From the NCBI RefSeq assembly GCF_003600835.1, contig NZ_NQYC01000001.1:3867001-3931000 (forward strand): DNA of 64,000 bases, given 5' to 3'. Under the pieces are notes generated by a model. It ran no database searches. It had not been told where the DNA came from and saw only the letters and a program-made list of their open reading frames with translations. Numbering within the stretch: position 1 is the first letter of the stretch; every line of letters begins with the position of its first letter. A program made the position numbers and the translations under genes. Origin of the DNA: Bacillus sp. PK3_68 (GTDB lineage: Bacteria; Bacillota; Bacilli; Bacillales; Domibacillaceae). Below are positions 54,724 through 64,000 of this stretch, in pieces.

Positions 54724-56537
54724 ATGGATGAAATGTGTACAGAACAGGCTGCTGCGAATAAAACAGTAAAATGGTTCGCAGAGAAGGCAAGAAATATATT
54801 GCTCTTACTAGATGAACAAGGGAATATCAAGTACGCTAATCAAGCTTTTCAAAGGCTGATGGCTCTTTCTCTTTCAGACAGAACGAATCAGTCCTTTTTC
54901 CATTTCATTCATGAAGAAGATCGAGAGGAGGCAGCTAGTCGGCTTTTATTTTTAGAGAAAAGCACTTCATTTACTCCTTTCACGAGCCGTTATTCTTATA
55001 AAAATGGGAGGTATGGACATTTATTTTGGCAAGAAGCGGAGAAAACAGAGGAAGGATGGATACGAGTGATCGCTGAACCTATTGAAGAAGAGAATGAGGG
55101 CAGCTGGCTGTACTTTCTGGCCAATCATACAGAGGACCCGGGATATATCATTGATCTATACGGGCGAGTTCTTTTGATAAATGAAGCATTCGAACAGCTA
55201 TATGGCTGGAAAAAAAAGGAGATCATCGGACGCCCTTCTCCAGTTATACCCAAAGACCATTGGCATGAATGGCACGAGAAAATTGAGGAAGTGCGTAAAA
55301 GTAAAAAGCCTGTTACCTTTCAAACAGTCAGAAAAAAAGAGACGGAACTACTTTTCCGGTGTCTGCCACTATATCTCCTATTTATGAACGGACTGGCCGT
55401 GTGTTTCTCTGCTTAATTTTAACGAAAGACTTAACTGAGTATTATGAAACAAGGCGGCTTGTTGAACTGCAAAATAAAGTCATTGCTGAGCGAGAAAGAT
55501 TGCTTTTAGATATTACAGAGAATATTACTGAAATGATCAGCCTTTTTGATTTGAAGTTAAATAAGTTTCTCTATATTAGTCCTTCCTACGAAAAGTTCTT
55601 TAATATTAATATAGAGACGTTGTACGAAAAGCCGGAGATCATATTGGAAAATTGTCACCCGGAAGACCTGCCAAATGTCGTTGAATTTTTTTGTAAACCG
55701 ACGAACGGGACAAAGGAGCTTGAATATCGGGTACTAAAGAACAAATCAGGAGAGCCAGGGTGGATGACGACAAAAGTGACACCGATTGCGGATGAGTATG
55801 GAACTATTAACCGCTGGATTAACATTAGCAGGGATATTACCGAATTAAAGAAAAGAGAACAGATGATCCGGAAGTGGGATAAGTTAAGCGCGGTCGGCCA
55901 ACTGGCGGCAGGCATTGCCCATGAGGTTAGGAATCCGCTTACATCTGTAAAAGGATTTATGCAGCTGCTCGCTCAAGAAACGAATAATAAGTATACAGAT
56001 ATTATTTTGTCCGAGTTAGAAAGAATTGAATTTATTATGAATGAATTTTTAATACTGGCAAAGCCTCATCAGGATGTACAGATGAAGCTCAGTAATATTA
56101 ATGAAGTACTGAGTGAGGTTGTAGTCTTCATGAAACCGGAAGCGCTTTTATACAGTGTGGATATTCATCAGGATTTTGATAAGAATCTTCCTTTTGTACA
56201 GTGCGAGCCTAAACAGATCAAACAAGTCATTATAAATTTAATAAAAAATGCCATTGATGCCATGCCTTCAGGAGGAAATATCTATTTAACTACCAGCATA
56301 ACGAGTGACAGCCAAGTAGCGATTGAAGTGAGAGATGAAGGGGCTGGCATGCCGATCGAGCGTCTAGAACGTTTAGGTGAACCCTTTTATTCAAACAAAG
56401 AAAAAGGAACAGGGCTGGGGCTAATGATGTGTTACAAAATTATTGAAAATCATGAAGGCACCATTCATTTTACAAGCAGGGAAGGAGATGGGACCACCGC
56501 ACGTGTGCTTCTCCCTTCCGCTTACAATCTTTCATAA
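54724..56537 (+). pseudogene. PAS sensor histidine kinase (sporulation-kinase-like), frameshifted
   Basis: The first frame (54724 to about 55350) holds two PAS-like domains; the second, open to 56537, holds another PAS, the HisKA box GIAHEVRNPLTSVKGFMQLL and an ATPase domain with NAIDAMPSGG and GTGLGLMM. One T added to the four-T run 55352-55355 fuses them: ELLFPVSATISPIYERT. No TM helix is present, as in KinA/KinE-type soluble phosphorelay kinases. The phospho-His and ATP boxes are intact. A Spo0A-like box lies upstream. Probably one intact kinase of 604 residues with a missing base. Confidence 0.85.
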
Positions 56538-56572
56538 AGAAGTGGCGAGCAAGTACATGTTTTCTTTTATCC

Positions 56573-57305
56573 TTACATCTTTTGCAAAGGCCAAAAAAAT
56601 GCCTTTTTCTCTTTGGAAAAATGAAGAATAGGCTGCTGCTGAAAATAATGATGTGTAAGGAAAGAGGCCATCGTATTACGAAAAATTGTTACTTCTGCTT
56701 TTTGCAAGGCCCATCTTGTATGGTGAATATCCCCCGATACAGCTTATTTCTCCTTTCTGTAAAGAGGCAGTAGCGCTCCGATGCCCAATAATCAAATGTT
56801 TCTTTCTCTGCTGAATAAGAGGGAGACACAGGCTTGTAAAAACATCAAGCTCTTCCCGGTTTTGTCCAACAGAATAAGAACTTTGAAAATGGCAGCTGTT
56901 ATTTACAACGGCTGCCATGTTTGATTGGCGAAAAGGCAGTGAATAAAAAAGACGGGCCCCAATAACAGAAGGCAAATGATTTACGTCCAAATTAAAAAAA
57001 TAAACTCCTGGAACGCCTTTGTGCATGACATATGTGCGAACATTTAGTTGCAAAAAAGAACGCAGCAACGGAATGGGGGGCAATCCATGAAAACGCATGC
57101 TGGATACTTGGAATGGAACGATACCCAGCCATGCCATGCCTCCATATAAGTCAACCTGAAGAAAAGGAGGGAGCAGGTTTTTCATAGTGACTGGATGAAT
57201 AGGCCAGTGCATAAATAATACGTTGGACCACGTTTGCGTCATCACCCAATGGGAAGGAGGCAGAGGGAGCGGCCGGTGTTTTAAATGCAGGAAGGCTTCA
57301 TTCAA
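56573..57305 (-). pseudogene. DUF2071-family protein (YqjF-like), two frameshifts
   Basis: From TTG 57305 (site AAAGGAGAG) the frame reads HRPLPLPPSHWVMTQTWSN, the DUF2071 start, then HWPI, and the family RYCLF segment appears only in the next frame. One base missing near 56799-56801 and one near 56706 explain two breaks; restored, the end reads LQKAEVTIFRN...FFWPLQKM to TAA 56573. Function of the family is unknown. As with other genes here, small homopolymer losses suggest error rather than decay. Confidence 0.78.
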
Positions 57306-57467
57306 ATTAAGCTCTCCTTTCATTGAATGGTGTTTTACTTTATTATTTCCTTATTTTTATTGTTCAAACGCTGCTTCTCCTTTACGCTCTCTTCAGCTTT
57401 TTGATTAAGTTATTTGTTTTTACTCATACTACATAATGAGTCGACATTTTAAAGAAGGGGGTGCGAT

Positions 57468-58235
57468 ATGCTAACAGCAGAACAATTATCTAAACTGCGT
57501 CTTCAGTTGGAAAAAGAAAAGCAAGAGCTGGAAGAGCGCTTTGAGGGAAATGAACATTTTGGATTGGAAAGAGCTCATTCTCATGAATCAACGGGCGAGC
57601 TGTCTTCTTATGATAATCATCCGGCTGATGAAGGAACGGAATTATTTGAAAGAGAAAAAGATATAGCGCTTAATGAACATGAAGAAAACCAATTGAAAAA
57701 TGTGGTAAGAGCCCTTGAGGCAATAGAACGTGGCGAATACGGCAAATGTGAGATTTGCGGAGAAGAGATTCCGCTAGAGCGTCTTGAAGCACTCCCTGCC
57801 ACGGCTTACTGTATTGATCATTCACAGAATAAAATCATATCCCATGACCGTCCAGTAGAAGAAGGAGTGCTTATGCCACCATTTGGTAAGTTTGACTTCG
57901 ATGATAGTGCGGATGAATCGGTTGTTTTTGATGCAGAGGATGCGTGGCAGGACGTGGCCAGATGGGGGACATCTGAATCTCCGTCCGATTTCATCGATCC
58001 GCCTGATCATTACAATGATATGTATATCGAATCGGATGAAAATGTTGGCTACGTAGAGGATTATGAAAACTTCGTCGGTGTAGATATTAACGGAAGGGAT
58101 ATTATCATTTATCCCAATGAGCAACATGAAAAATATGAGGAAGATTTAGATGAGGAAGGAATCATGACGACCTTTGGTGACTTGCCAGCATTTGAACATG
58201 ATCCTTACGTAGAAGAAAGAGAGGAGAGGGAATAA
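57468..58235 (+). CDS. yteA: YteA-family TraR/DksA-type zinc finger protein
   Basis: Encodes 255 residues. An N-terminal coiled coil (about 5-30), then ELSSYDNHPADEGTELFEREKD, and a DksA-like zinc finger CEICG...CIDH (residues about 105-128), with an acidic C-terminal half rich in Asp/Glu/Tyr. Matches the YteA family found in spore formers, which may touch RNA polymerase like DksA; role unproven. GAAGGGGGTG precedes the ATG. A small gene follows directly. Confidence 0.85.
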   Translation: MLTAEQLSKLRLQLEKEKQELEERFEGNEHFGLERAHSHESTGELSSYDNHPADEGTELFEREKDIALNEHEENQLKNVVRALEAIERGEYGKCEICGEEIPLERLEALPATAYCIDHSQNKIISHDRPVEEGVLMPPFGKFDFDDSADESVVFDAEDAWQDVARWGTSESPSDFIDPPDHYNDMYIESDENVGYVEDYENFVGVDINGRDIIIYPNEQHEKYEEDLDEEGIMTTFGDLPAFEHDPYVEEREERE

Positions 58236-58237
58236 CG

Positions 58238-58402
58238 ATGAACTGGGATTTTGAATCATTTAGAAAGCAGCAAGCAAAACACAAATCTGTATATGTCGGT
58301 AGCACAAAGAAAAGGCCGACAATCAATGATGAAGATGCCAATGGCCAAGGAAACACAGACATGGCGCCTGGTGCTACGGGCAGAGAGATTGGAAAAGAGT
58401 AA
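58238..58402 (+). CDS. Small hypothetical protein, 54 residues
   Basis: ATG 58238 lies 3 bases after the yteA-like stop, with GGAGAGGG before it. The product starts MNWDFESFRKQQAKHKSVYV, is polar and lacks a membrane segment; its end (MAPGATGREIGKE) is Gly-rich. Tight spacing implies co-transcription with the YteA-like gene. No family recognised. Confidence 0.6.
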   Translation: MNWDFESFRKQQAKHKSVYVGSTKKRPTINDEDANGQGNTDMAPGATGREIGKE

Positions 58403-58410
58403 ACAATAAC

Positions 58411-58457
58411 AGGACTGTCCAGAAAACAGTAAGATAGATGCAGGGATGGACAGTCCT
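58411..58457. terminator. Terminator between yteA unit and actP
   Basis: AGGACTGTCCA pairs with TGGACAGTCCT around 25 bases; TTTG follows on the plus strand. Convergent genes flank it. Confidence 0.72.
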
Positions 58458-58471
58458 TTGTGTTTTCCAAT

Positions 58472-60040
58472 TTAAGCGACTTCACTTTCCTTTGAGTGGA
58501 CTTTTTTCATAAAGGCATTCACATCGGCAGGAACTTTCCGATCGAATTTTGAAACGACGTATACTGTTAGGAAGCCAATCGGCACTGTGATAATCCCTGG
58601 TACCTTAAATTGTAAAGCCTCAGGAAGAATAGGGGAGCAGAAGATCATAATCATGGAAACAGCCAATCCAACAAGGAGACCAGCAATCGCTCCCTTTTCT
58701 GTCATGCCCCTCCACCAGATTCCAAACAAAAAAATCGGTGTAAAAGTGCTAGCTGCTACTGTGAAAGCGAGAGCAACAAGGTGGCCAATAGAGGCTTCCT
58801 TTACTAATAGGCCAAGCACCCCATATAAAACGCCAAGAATTAAAATAGCGATTTTTCCAGCTGTTACGCGCTGTTTCTGTGACAGTTCTTTCTTAGAGAA
58901 GGAAGCGTATAGATCATGGGCTAAAGCGCCAGAGCTAGCAATAAATAATCCGGAAAGATTAGAAAAAATAGCCGCAAATGCTCCTGCAATTACAAGGCCG
59001 AGCAGCCATTTGCCCCCGAGCACTTCTGCAATGGAAGGAACGACCATATTGTCTCCACCGGTGACAAGGTTTTTCATTACTTCAGCATTTAAATTTCCTT
59101 CGAGGAAAAGGGCTCGGCCGACAACCCCCAAGTAGACAGCGAATAAAAAAAAGACACTGGCAATTCCAATAGCCATTAAAGCCGATTTACGTGCTGCTTT
59201 TGCACTAGGATTTGTATAAAAGCGTAATAAAATGTGAGGAAGTCCGATGGTTCCAAGTGACAGGCCGACAATTAAGGAGACGGTATGCAGAAAATTAGGT
59301 GTTAATACTCCAGAAGTTGCCCATGCTTCTCCGTTAGCCACCACCTCTTTTCCATCTTCAGTGAAAGCAGCCGTATTGGCTACTGAGCCGCTGAAGTTTG
59401 TAATAGCAGAAAGAATTTTATCATAATGCAAACCGCCATAAATAGCTGCACCGACCATTAAAATGAAGGCACCGAGGCGGATCCAAAGCTCAAGAGCCTG
59501 ATTTAAAGTAGTTCCTTTCATACCGCCGACCCCGACATACAGGATCATTACAGCACATGTGAAAATAATGCCGAATTCATAGGAAGTGCCAAAGAACATG
59601 CTTAAAATCTGTGCTGCACCGAGCAGCTGAGGAGCAGCATAAAAGCCAGAAATAGACAGAACGACGAGCACAGCTACCAACCGGGCACGTTTGCTGTGAA
59701 AACGGTAAGCCACAAAATCTGCTACCGTGTAAGCACCGAAACGTCTAAGCGGACCTGCAACAAAAATAGCGAGCAACGTTAAACCAATGGAAAAGCTGAA
59801 CGTATAAAAAGCCCCGTCATAACCAATGGAGAAGGTCAAACCGGCGAGCCCGAGGAAGGTGGCTGCACTCAAATAGTCCCCTGCTATAGCTGAACCATTT
59901 GTAAACCAGCCGAACGAACGCCCACCGACGAAGAATTCGCTGGCATTAGAATTTTTCTTCGATAAATAAGTAATGTAGACAATCGTACCCATTAAGAGGA
60001 AGGTGAAAAAATACTTTGGTTCCAATAGTGCTTCCATCAT
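58472..60040 (-). CDS. actP: Cation/acetate symporter (SSS family)
   Basis: Encodes 522 residues with about 13 TM helices of the solute:sodium symporter family; the start SEFFVGGRSFGWFTNGSAIAGDYLSAATFLG is typical of ActP/YwcA acetate permeases. It takes up acetate or related monocarboxylates with a cation. AAAGGAGG precedes the ATG, which overlaps the stop of the DUF485 gene. The DUF485-actP pair is the standard layout. Malate synthase nearby fits acetate use. Confidence 0.92.
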   Translation of the reverse strand: MMEALLEPKYFFTFLLMGTIVYITYLSKKNSNASEFFVGGRSFGWFTNGSAIAGDYLSAATFLGLAGLTFSIGYDGAFYTFSFSIGLTLLAIFVAGPLRRFGAYTVADFVAYRFHSKRARLVAVLVVLSISGFYAAPQLLGAAQILSMFFGTSYEFGIIFTCAVMILYVGVGGMKGTTLNQALELWIRLGAFILMVGAAIYGGLHYDKILSAITNFSGSVANTAAFTEDGKEVVANGEAWATSGVLTPNFLHTVSLIVGLSLGTIGLPHILLRFYTNPSAKAARKSALMAIGIASVFFLFAVYLGVVGRALFLEGNLNAEVMKNLVTGGDNMVVPSIAEVLGGKWLLGLVIAGAFAAIFSNLSGLFIASSGALAHDLYASFSKKELSQKQRVTAGKIAILILGVLYGVLGLLVKEASIGHLVALAFTVAASTFTPIFLFGIWWRGMTEKGAIAGLLVGLAVSMIMIFCSPILPEALQFKVPGIITVPIGFLTVYVVSKFDRKVPADVNAFMKKVHSKESEVA

Positions 60041-60407
60041 GCGCTATTTCCTCCTTTATTATCTGCCTTTTCCTTCTGTAATTCTGAAGATGTATCATAG
60101 CGGGCCAGTCTTTTTTCATAGCGTTTTGTATGAACATAAGCGATCACAAAGGCCATCACCATTCCAACGATAGTAGTCAGAAACCATGTAACAGACATGC
60201 CGCCCCAAAATTTGCTGAAGGCGAAATCCTCTGCATACCAGTTAATGACCGGTATAAAAAAATAAAAGCATAGTAAGCCGTTGAAAGTCCTATTCCTGTT
60301 TGAAGTTCAGATTTCATGATGTGTCGAGTTTCTTTATCAAGCGGCTGAAGGTTGTCTACATCAATGGTTCCCATTGAACGGTCTGTCATCTCATATTCTT
60401 TTTTCAA
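60037..60407 (-). pseudogene. DUF485 membrane protein (ActP partner), frameshifted
   Basis: TTG 60407 with GGAGGG reads into ...LSTAYYAFIFLY, then breaks at seven A (60256-60262 plus view). One more base restores FFIPVINWYAEDFAFSKFWGG... and a second helix, ending GGNSA at a stop that overlaps the actP ATG (ATGA). The restored protein has 122 or so residues and two TM segments, the size of YwcB-type DUF485 proteins always found before actP. Likely intact in the organism. Confidence 0.8.
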
Positions 60408-60447
60408 GAGCCATCCCTCCTTACCACTAGTATACTAAGCGAGGAAG

Positions 60448-60461
60448 TGTAAGCCCTTACA
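60448..60461. promoter_or_regulatory. cre-like site before the acetate permease operon
   Basis: TGTAAGCCCTTACA is an inverted repeat that matches the CcpA cre consensus except for one central base (C for G). It lies between divergent actP operon and AraC-type gene. CcpA control of acetate uptake is expected in Bacillus. Confidence 0.5.
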
Positions 60462-60542
60462 AAATAATGTCTGAATATTATAAAAAATTGCTTGTTTTAG
60501 CTAAATGCGGATGTTAAAATATGGGAGGAAAGGAGGTAGCGA

Positions 60543-61781
60543 ATGAAATACACGGTTTGTCTGAAGAATGTTAAACCAACATCTTATGCCTTGTTAAAAA
60601 AGTGGATTGACGAAAAATACGAACAGCAATTTTTTATTCAGAGCCCATTCTGTAATGATGAAGAAGCCCATATCAAAGTTTGCCAAATAAGTGAATTAAG
60701 CGATTGGTTGAAAGTATCCCGTTTAATGAAGCGCCAAAACTGTTTTTACATAGTACTTTTAGATCGAAACTACTATCATACCTCACCATTAGCCCTCAAG
60801 CTGCAAGTTCATTCTCTCCTCCTGCATCCTATGAAAAAATCTGCTTTTATCCGCAGCATAGATGATGTGTTAAGGCTGTTGAAAAAAAAGCCGGCTGTGT
60901 TTTTTCAGTTGGAAGGAAAGAAAGTGATTCCTGCGTACGATGGAGAGAAGAACGAATCGCTGGAAAATTACGTGCTAAGACAACTCTTGCACCAAAACAT
61001 TCAACAGGAAAACATAATGATAGATGCTCTGTCCGTTTTTAAAGAGAATACTTTCCCAAATGCCGTTTGTTATGTTGAGGGGTTTTCTCATCTAGATTGT
61101 ACTCCCGCTGATGAAAACCTCTCAGCTCAGCTGATTTGCTCGTATTTTAACAAAGCGTTCGCAGGCAGAGTCTCTCGCCTGTATTTCATTCCTTTTCGTA
61201 AATCTATGCTTGTTTTGTTTCGACAGCCGGAAAGTGTTTGTTCTTTGAAGGACTGGGATGAAGGAAGGATAATATTTGAGAAGATTATAAAGAATCTGCT
61301 GATACAGCACCGAATTCAAATCTATATAGGGGTCGGTTCTCTATATAATGATCCTCATCTTCTCCATCATTCCTTTAAAGAAGCAGAACTTGCGAGAAGC
61401 CTGCCGCCCTTTCGCGAAGTTTCCCTCCGCTATTACGAAGAGATATCTACAGAGGAGGATATCAAAAAAAGCACACAATTCATTCATAATCGTTTTGGAG
61501 AAGAGATGACGGCAAGAGATGTAGCGAAGCATGTCAATTTGAGCTATTCCCACTTTATTCGGCTATTTAAAAAAGAAACAGGTAATACTTTTTCAGAGTA
61601 CGTTACCTTCGTGAGACTAAGAAATGGAGTGCGAATGCTGAGGCAAACCAATTATACAATAGAAGAGATTGCTGATTTAACCGGCTTTAATACCCCTAAT
61701 TATTTTAGTTCAACTTTTAAGAAGTTTGTTGGAGCTACTCCAAGAGAATTTAGAATGACGAAGGAGATTGTTTTCGTTTAA
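60543..61781 (+). CDS. AraC-family transcriptional regulator
   Basis: Encodes 412 residues. The C terminus (about 310-405) carries two HTH units, TARDVAKHVNLSYSHFIRLF and TIEEIADLTGFNTPNYF, ending with the AraC-type GATPREFR. The first 300 residues lack a clear sensor motif and may hold a degenerate receiver-like and a central GGDEF-like YesN-type region. GGAGGTAGCG precedes the ATG. Divergent from the actP operon, it is a candidate regulator of that operon. Confidence 0.85.
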   Translation: MKYTVCLKNVKPTSYALLKKWIDEKYEQQFFIQSPFCNDEEAHIKVCQISELSDWLKVSRLMKRQNCFYIVLLDRNYYHTSPLALKLQVHSLLLHPMKKSAFIRSIDDVLRLLKKKPAVFFQLEGKKVIPAYDGEKNESLENYVLRQLLHQNIQQENIMIDALSVFKENTFPNAVCYVEGFSHLDCTPADENLSAQLICSYFNKAFAGRVSRLYFIPFRKSMLVLFRQPESVCSLKDWDEGRIIFEKIIKNLLIQHRIQIYIGVGSLYNDPHLLHHSFKEAELARSLPPFREVSLRYYEEISTEEDIKKSTQFIHNRFGEEMTARDVAKHVNLSYSHFIRLFKKETGNTFSEYVTFVRLRNGVRMLRQTNYTIEEIADLTGFNTPNYFSSTFKKFVGATPREFRMTKEIVFV

Positions 61782-61864
61782 AACCAACCAGTCGGTTTAT
61801 GATTTGTTGTTTAATAGAGCCTTCTAGCGGGTATTTTAGCAGTACGATAAGATTTTATGGTTGG

Positions 61865-61896
61865 AAGCCATCGTTAATAAAAACGATGGCTTTTTA
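61865..61896 (+). terminator. Terminator of the AraC-type gene
   Basis: AAGCCATCGTT pairs with AACGATGGCTT, followed by TTT. Confidence 0.82.
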
Positions 61897-62037
61897 GTGT
61901 CTTATCATCAAGCATGATTACTCACCCGATTCTGATTTTCAAAATAACTAATTGTAATTTTCAGACTTTTGTGTTAATCTTTTTTTAGATATTTAAGAAA
62001 CGCTGTTGCGTAATAAGAAACAAAGGGCGGGATGAAA

Positions 62038-64000
62038 ATGAATTATGTAAAAGCAGGGACTTTACAAGTTGATCAGCAATTGCTTCAGTTTATTAATAAT
62101 GAGGTATTGCCGGGAACAGACATAGAAAAGGAGCAATTCTGGGACGGATTTAGCGCCATTGTCGCTGAATTAACACCCAAAAATCGTCAACTGTTAAAAA
62201 AACGCGATGAACTTCAGGAAAAAATTGATAAATGGCACAGGGAAAATTTATTTGATTTTAATCAATACAAATCCTTTTTACAAGAAATTGGTTACATAGA
62301 GCCGGAGGGAGAAGATTTTGAAGTATCGACAGAAAATGTGGATGAAGAAATTGCCTTGCAGGCTGGTCCTCAGCTCGTTGTACCGGTGAATAACGCCCGC
62401 TATGCAATCAACGCGGCTAATGCCCGATGGGGAAGCTTATACGATGCGCTCTATGGAACAGACGCTATTCCCGAGACAGACGGCGCTGAGAAAACCGGGG
62501 GTTACAATCCTATACGGGGAGAAAGAGTGATCGCTTTTGCACGGGATTTTCTTGATCAGGCGGTGCCGCTTGAAAAAGGTTCCCACAAAGAGAGTGTAAA
62601 ATACGCCATTGAAGGTGGAGAATTAATCGTTACACTAGAGAGCGGCGGACAAACGAGGTTAAAACACAAAGAACAGCTGCAAGGCTTTTGTGGAGAAGCG
62701 GGAGCTCCTTCTGCTGTCCTTCTGAAAAATAACGGTATCCATTTGGAAATCCAAATCGACAAAAATGATCCAATTGGAAGAACGGATGCAGCGGGAGTGA
62801 AAGACGTACTAATGGAGGCTGCGCTTTCAACCATTATGGATTGTGAAGATTCGGTGACTGCTGTGGATGCGGAAGATAAAGTGCTTGTTTACCGCAATTG
62901 GCTTGGATTAATCAAAGGGAATTTGAGTGCTTCATTCAAGAAAAACGGAAAAACCATCACCCGCCGGATGAATGAGGACCGCTGCTATACAGCATTGGAC
63001 GGAAGTACGTTAAAATTGCCTGGCCGCTCCTTGATGTTCGTTCGCAACGTCGGTCATCTAATGACCATCAATGCCGTTCTGGATGAAAATGGAGAGGAGG
63101 TATTTGAAGGCATTTTGGACGGGGTCGTTACAAGTGCTATTGCTAAGCATTCGATTTCTGGCGGTTCAAAGCTTGCCAATTCGCGCCAAGGGTCGATTTA
63201 TATAGTCAAGCCAAAAATGCATGGATCGGAGGAAGTAGCGTTTGCTTGTGAATTGTTCGACCGGATCGAGAATTTATTGGGCTTACAACGAAATACATTA
63301 AAAATTGGTGTAATGGACGAAGAACGCCGGACGTCTCTTAATCTGAAAAACTGCATTCGGGCCTCTAAAGAGCGGATTGCTTTCATTAACACAGGCTTCC
63401 TTGACAGAACTGGAGACGAGATACACACGTCTATGGAAGCAGGACCTGTTATTCGCAAAGGGGATATAAAATCCTCTGTCTGGCTGACGGCTTATGAAAA
63501 GTCAAATGTTGCTGCCGGACTGGAAACAGGTTTGCAGGGGCATGCTCAAATAGGTAAAGGAATGTGGGCAATGCCGGATATGATGGCAGCTATGCTGGAG
63601 CAGAAAATTGGCCATGTCAAAGCGGGAGCTAATACGGCATGGGTGCCATCACCGACTGCTGCTGTTCTTCATGCTCTTCATTATCACCAGGTAAATGTCC
63701 AGCAGGTACAAAATGAAGTGAAACAAAATAAACAAGAGTACACAGACGAGATTTTGCAAATCCCGCTCGAAAAGAAGGCAAGCTGGAGTAAGGAAGAGAT
63801 TCAGCGGGAGATGGATAACAATGCACAAGGCATCCTCGGCTATGTTGTCCGCTGGGTAGAGCAAGGCGTTGGCTGTTCAAAAGTGCCAGATATTAGCAAT
63901 GTTGGCCTAATGGAAGATCGGGCGACCCTTCGCATTTCCAGCCAGCACATTGCTAATTGGCTGCGCCATGGCATCTGTACGGAAGAGCAGGTGATGGAAA
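62038..64000 (+). CDS. glcB: Malate synthase G (5' part)
   Basis: The first 654 codons are in the window; the gene runs off the right edge (family length about 725). Recognised from [75 protein letters not shown] and [18 protein letters not shown]. It condenses glyoxylate with acetyl-CoA to malate. GGGCGGG fits ATG 62038. Near the acetate permease it suggests acetate or glycolate growth; no isocitrate lyase is in view. Confidence 0.95.
   Translation, partial: MNYVKAGTLQVDQQLLQFINNEVLPGTDIEKEQFWDGFSAIVAELTPKNRQLLKKRDELQEKIDKWHRENLFDFNQYKSFLQEIGYIEPEGEDFEVSTENVDEEIALQAGPQLVVPVNNARYAINAANARWGSLYDALYGTDAIPETDGAEKTGGYNPIRGERVIAFARDFLDQAVPLEKGSHKESVKYAIEGGELIVTLESGGQTRLKHKEQLQGFCGEAGAPSAVLLKNNGIHLEIQIDKNDPIGRTDAAGVKDVLMEAALSTIMDCEDSVTAVDAEDKVLVYRNWLGLIKGNLSASFKKNGKTITRRMNEDRCYTALDGSTLKLPGRSLMFVRNVGHLMTINAVLDENGEEVFEGILDGVVTSAIAKHSISGGSKLANSRQGSIYIVKPKMHGSEEVAFACELFDRIENLLGLQRNTLKIGVMDEERRTSLNLKNCIRASKERIAFINTGFLDRTGDEIHTSMEAGPVIRKGDIKSSVWLTAYEKSNVAAGLETGLQGHAQIGKGMWAMPDMMAAMLEQKIGHVKAGANTAWVPSPTAAVLHALHYHQVNVQQVQNEVKQNKQEYTDEILQIPLEKKASWSKEEIQREMDNNAQGILGYVVRWVEQGVGCSKVPDISNVGLMEDRATLRISSQHIANWLRHGICTEEQVME

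Noticed and set aside
1-64000. CRISPR arrays, tRNA/rRNA genes, prophage or IS transposases
   Set aside because: No regularly spaced repeats, no cloverleaf-like tRNA and no transposase or phage genes were seen on reading both strands.

Overview
The window looks like chromosomal DNA of a low-to-moderate GC, endospore-forming member of the Bacillaceae. Evidence is the number of Bacillus-type genes (nrnB, uvsE, sodF-type SOD, yteA-like, actP/DUF485 pair), three classes of spore genes (GerA/B/C receptor, GerPA/PF-like, Hsp20/GerT-like), a PAS histidine kinase preceded by a Spo0A-box-like site, and strong GGAGG ribosome binding sites with frequent TTG/GTG starts. No rRNA, tRNA, prophage, CRISPR array or insertion sequence was seen. 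One MITE-like repeat is present at 34679-34861.

Layout. 1-2.2 kb: end of a PdxA2-like dehydrogenase with a GntP permease (sugar-acid use). 2.2-10.1 kb: mostly single genes (Cu/Zn SOD lipoprotein, cold shock protein, M14 carboxypeptidase, GIY-YIG protein, NrnB, UvsE, CzcD). 10.2-16.1 kb: YhfC-like membrane protease, ptsHI, and a polar amino-acid ABC transporter. 16.2-18.3 kb: four overlapping genes (hotdog thioesterase, FabG-like reductase, two MaoC-type hydratases). 18.4-21.7 kb: speD, spore genes, a decayed GerP paralogue and a candidate structured RNA. 21.8-24.7 kb: NAD salvage operon nrtR-pncA-pncB with its own operator. 24.9-30.8 kb: methionine gamma-lyase-like enzyme, diguanylate cyclase, FrnE-like DsbA protein, lysine 6-dehydrogenase. 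30.8-34.6 kb: spore germinant receptor operon on the minus strand, its permease gene frameshifted. 35.4-40.5 kb: RpiR regulator, M20 hydrolase, GNAT, N-acylamino-acid racemase and permease, matching the known D- to L-amino acid conversion pathway. 40.7-44.9 kb: SodF-type SOD and a cobalamin-riboswitch-controlled B12 importer. 45-54.6 kb: thiamin supply under three TPP riboswitches (thiW; ylmB-tenA-thiZXY; thiMDE) with a hemD-like gene between. 54.7-64 kb: PAS kinase, DUF2071 protein, YteA-like protein, acetate permease pair, AraC regulator and the start of malate synthase G.

Functionally the window combines cofactor scavenging (NAD, B12, thiamin), amino-acid scavenging (D-amino acids, lysine, sulfur amino acids, polar amino acid uptake), acetate/glyoxylate metabolism and sporulation/germination.

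A striking technical feature is that nearly every broken gene is explained by one missing base in an A/T run (gerB-like x3, btuF-like, thiZ-like, PAS kinase, DUF485, DUF2071 x2, btuC 5' end, M14 signal peptide). This looks like systematic homopolymer under-calling rather than biological decay, so most of these genes are probably intact in the organism. The most interesting unexplained element is the structured minus-strand RNA candidate at about 20970-21420, which carries a 36-nt repeat whose differences are confined to the predicted loop and linker positions.
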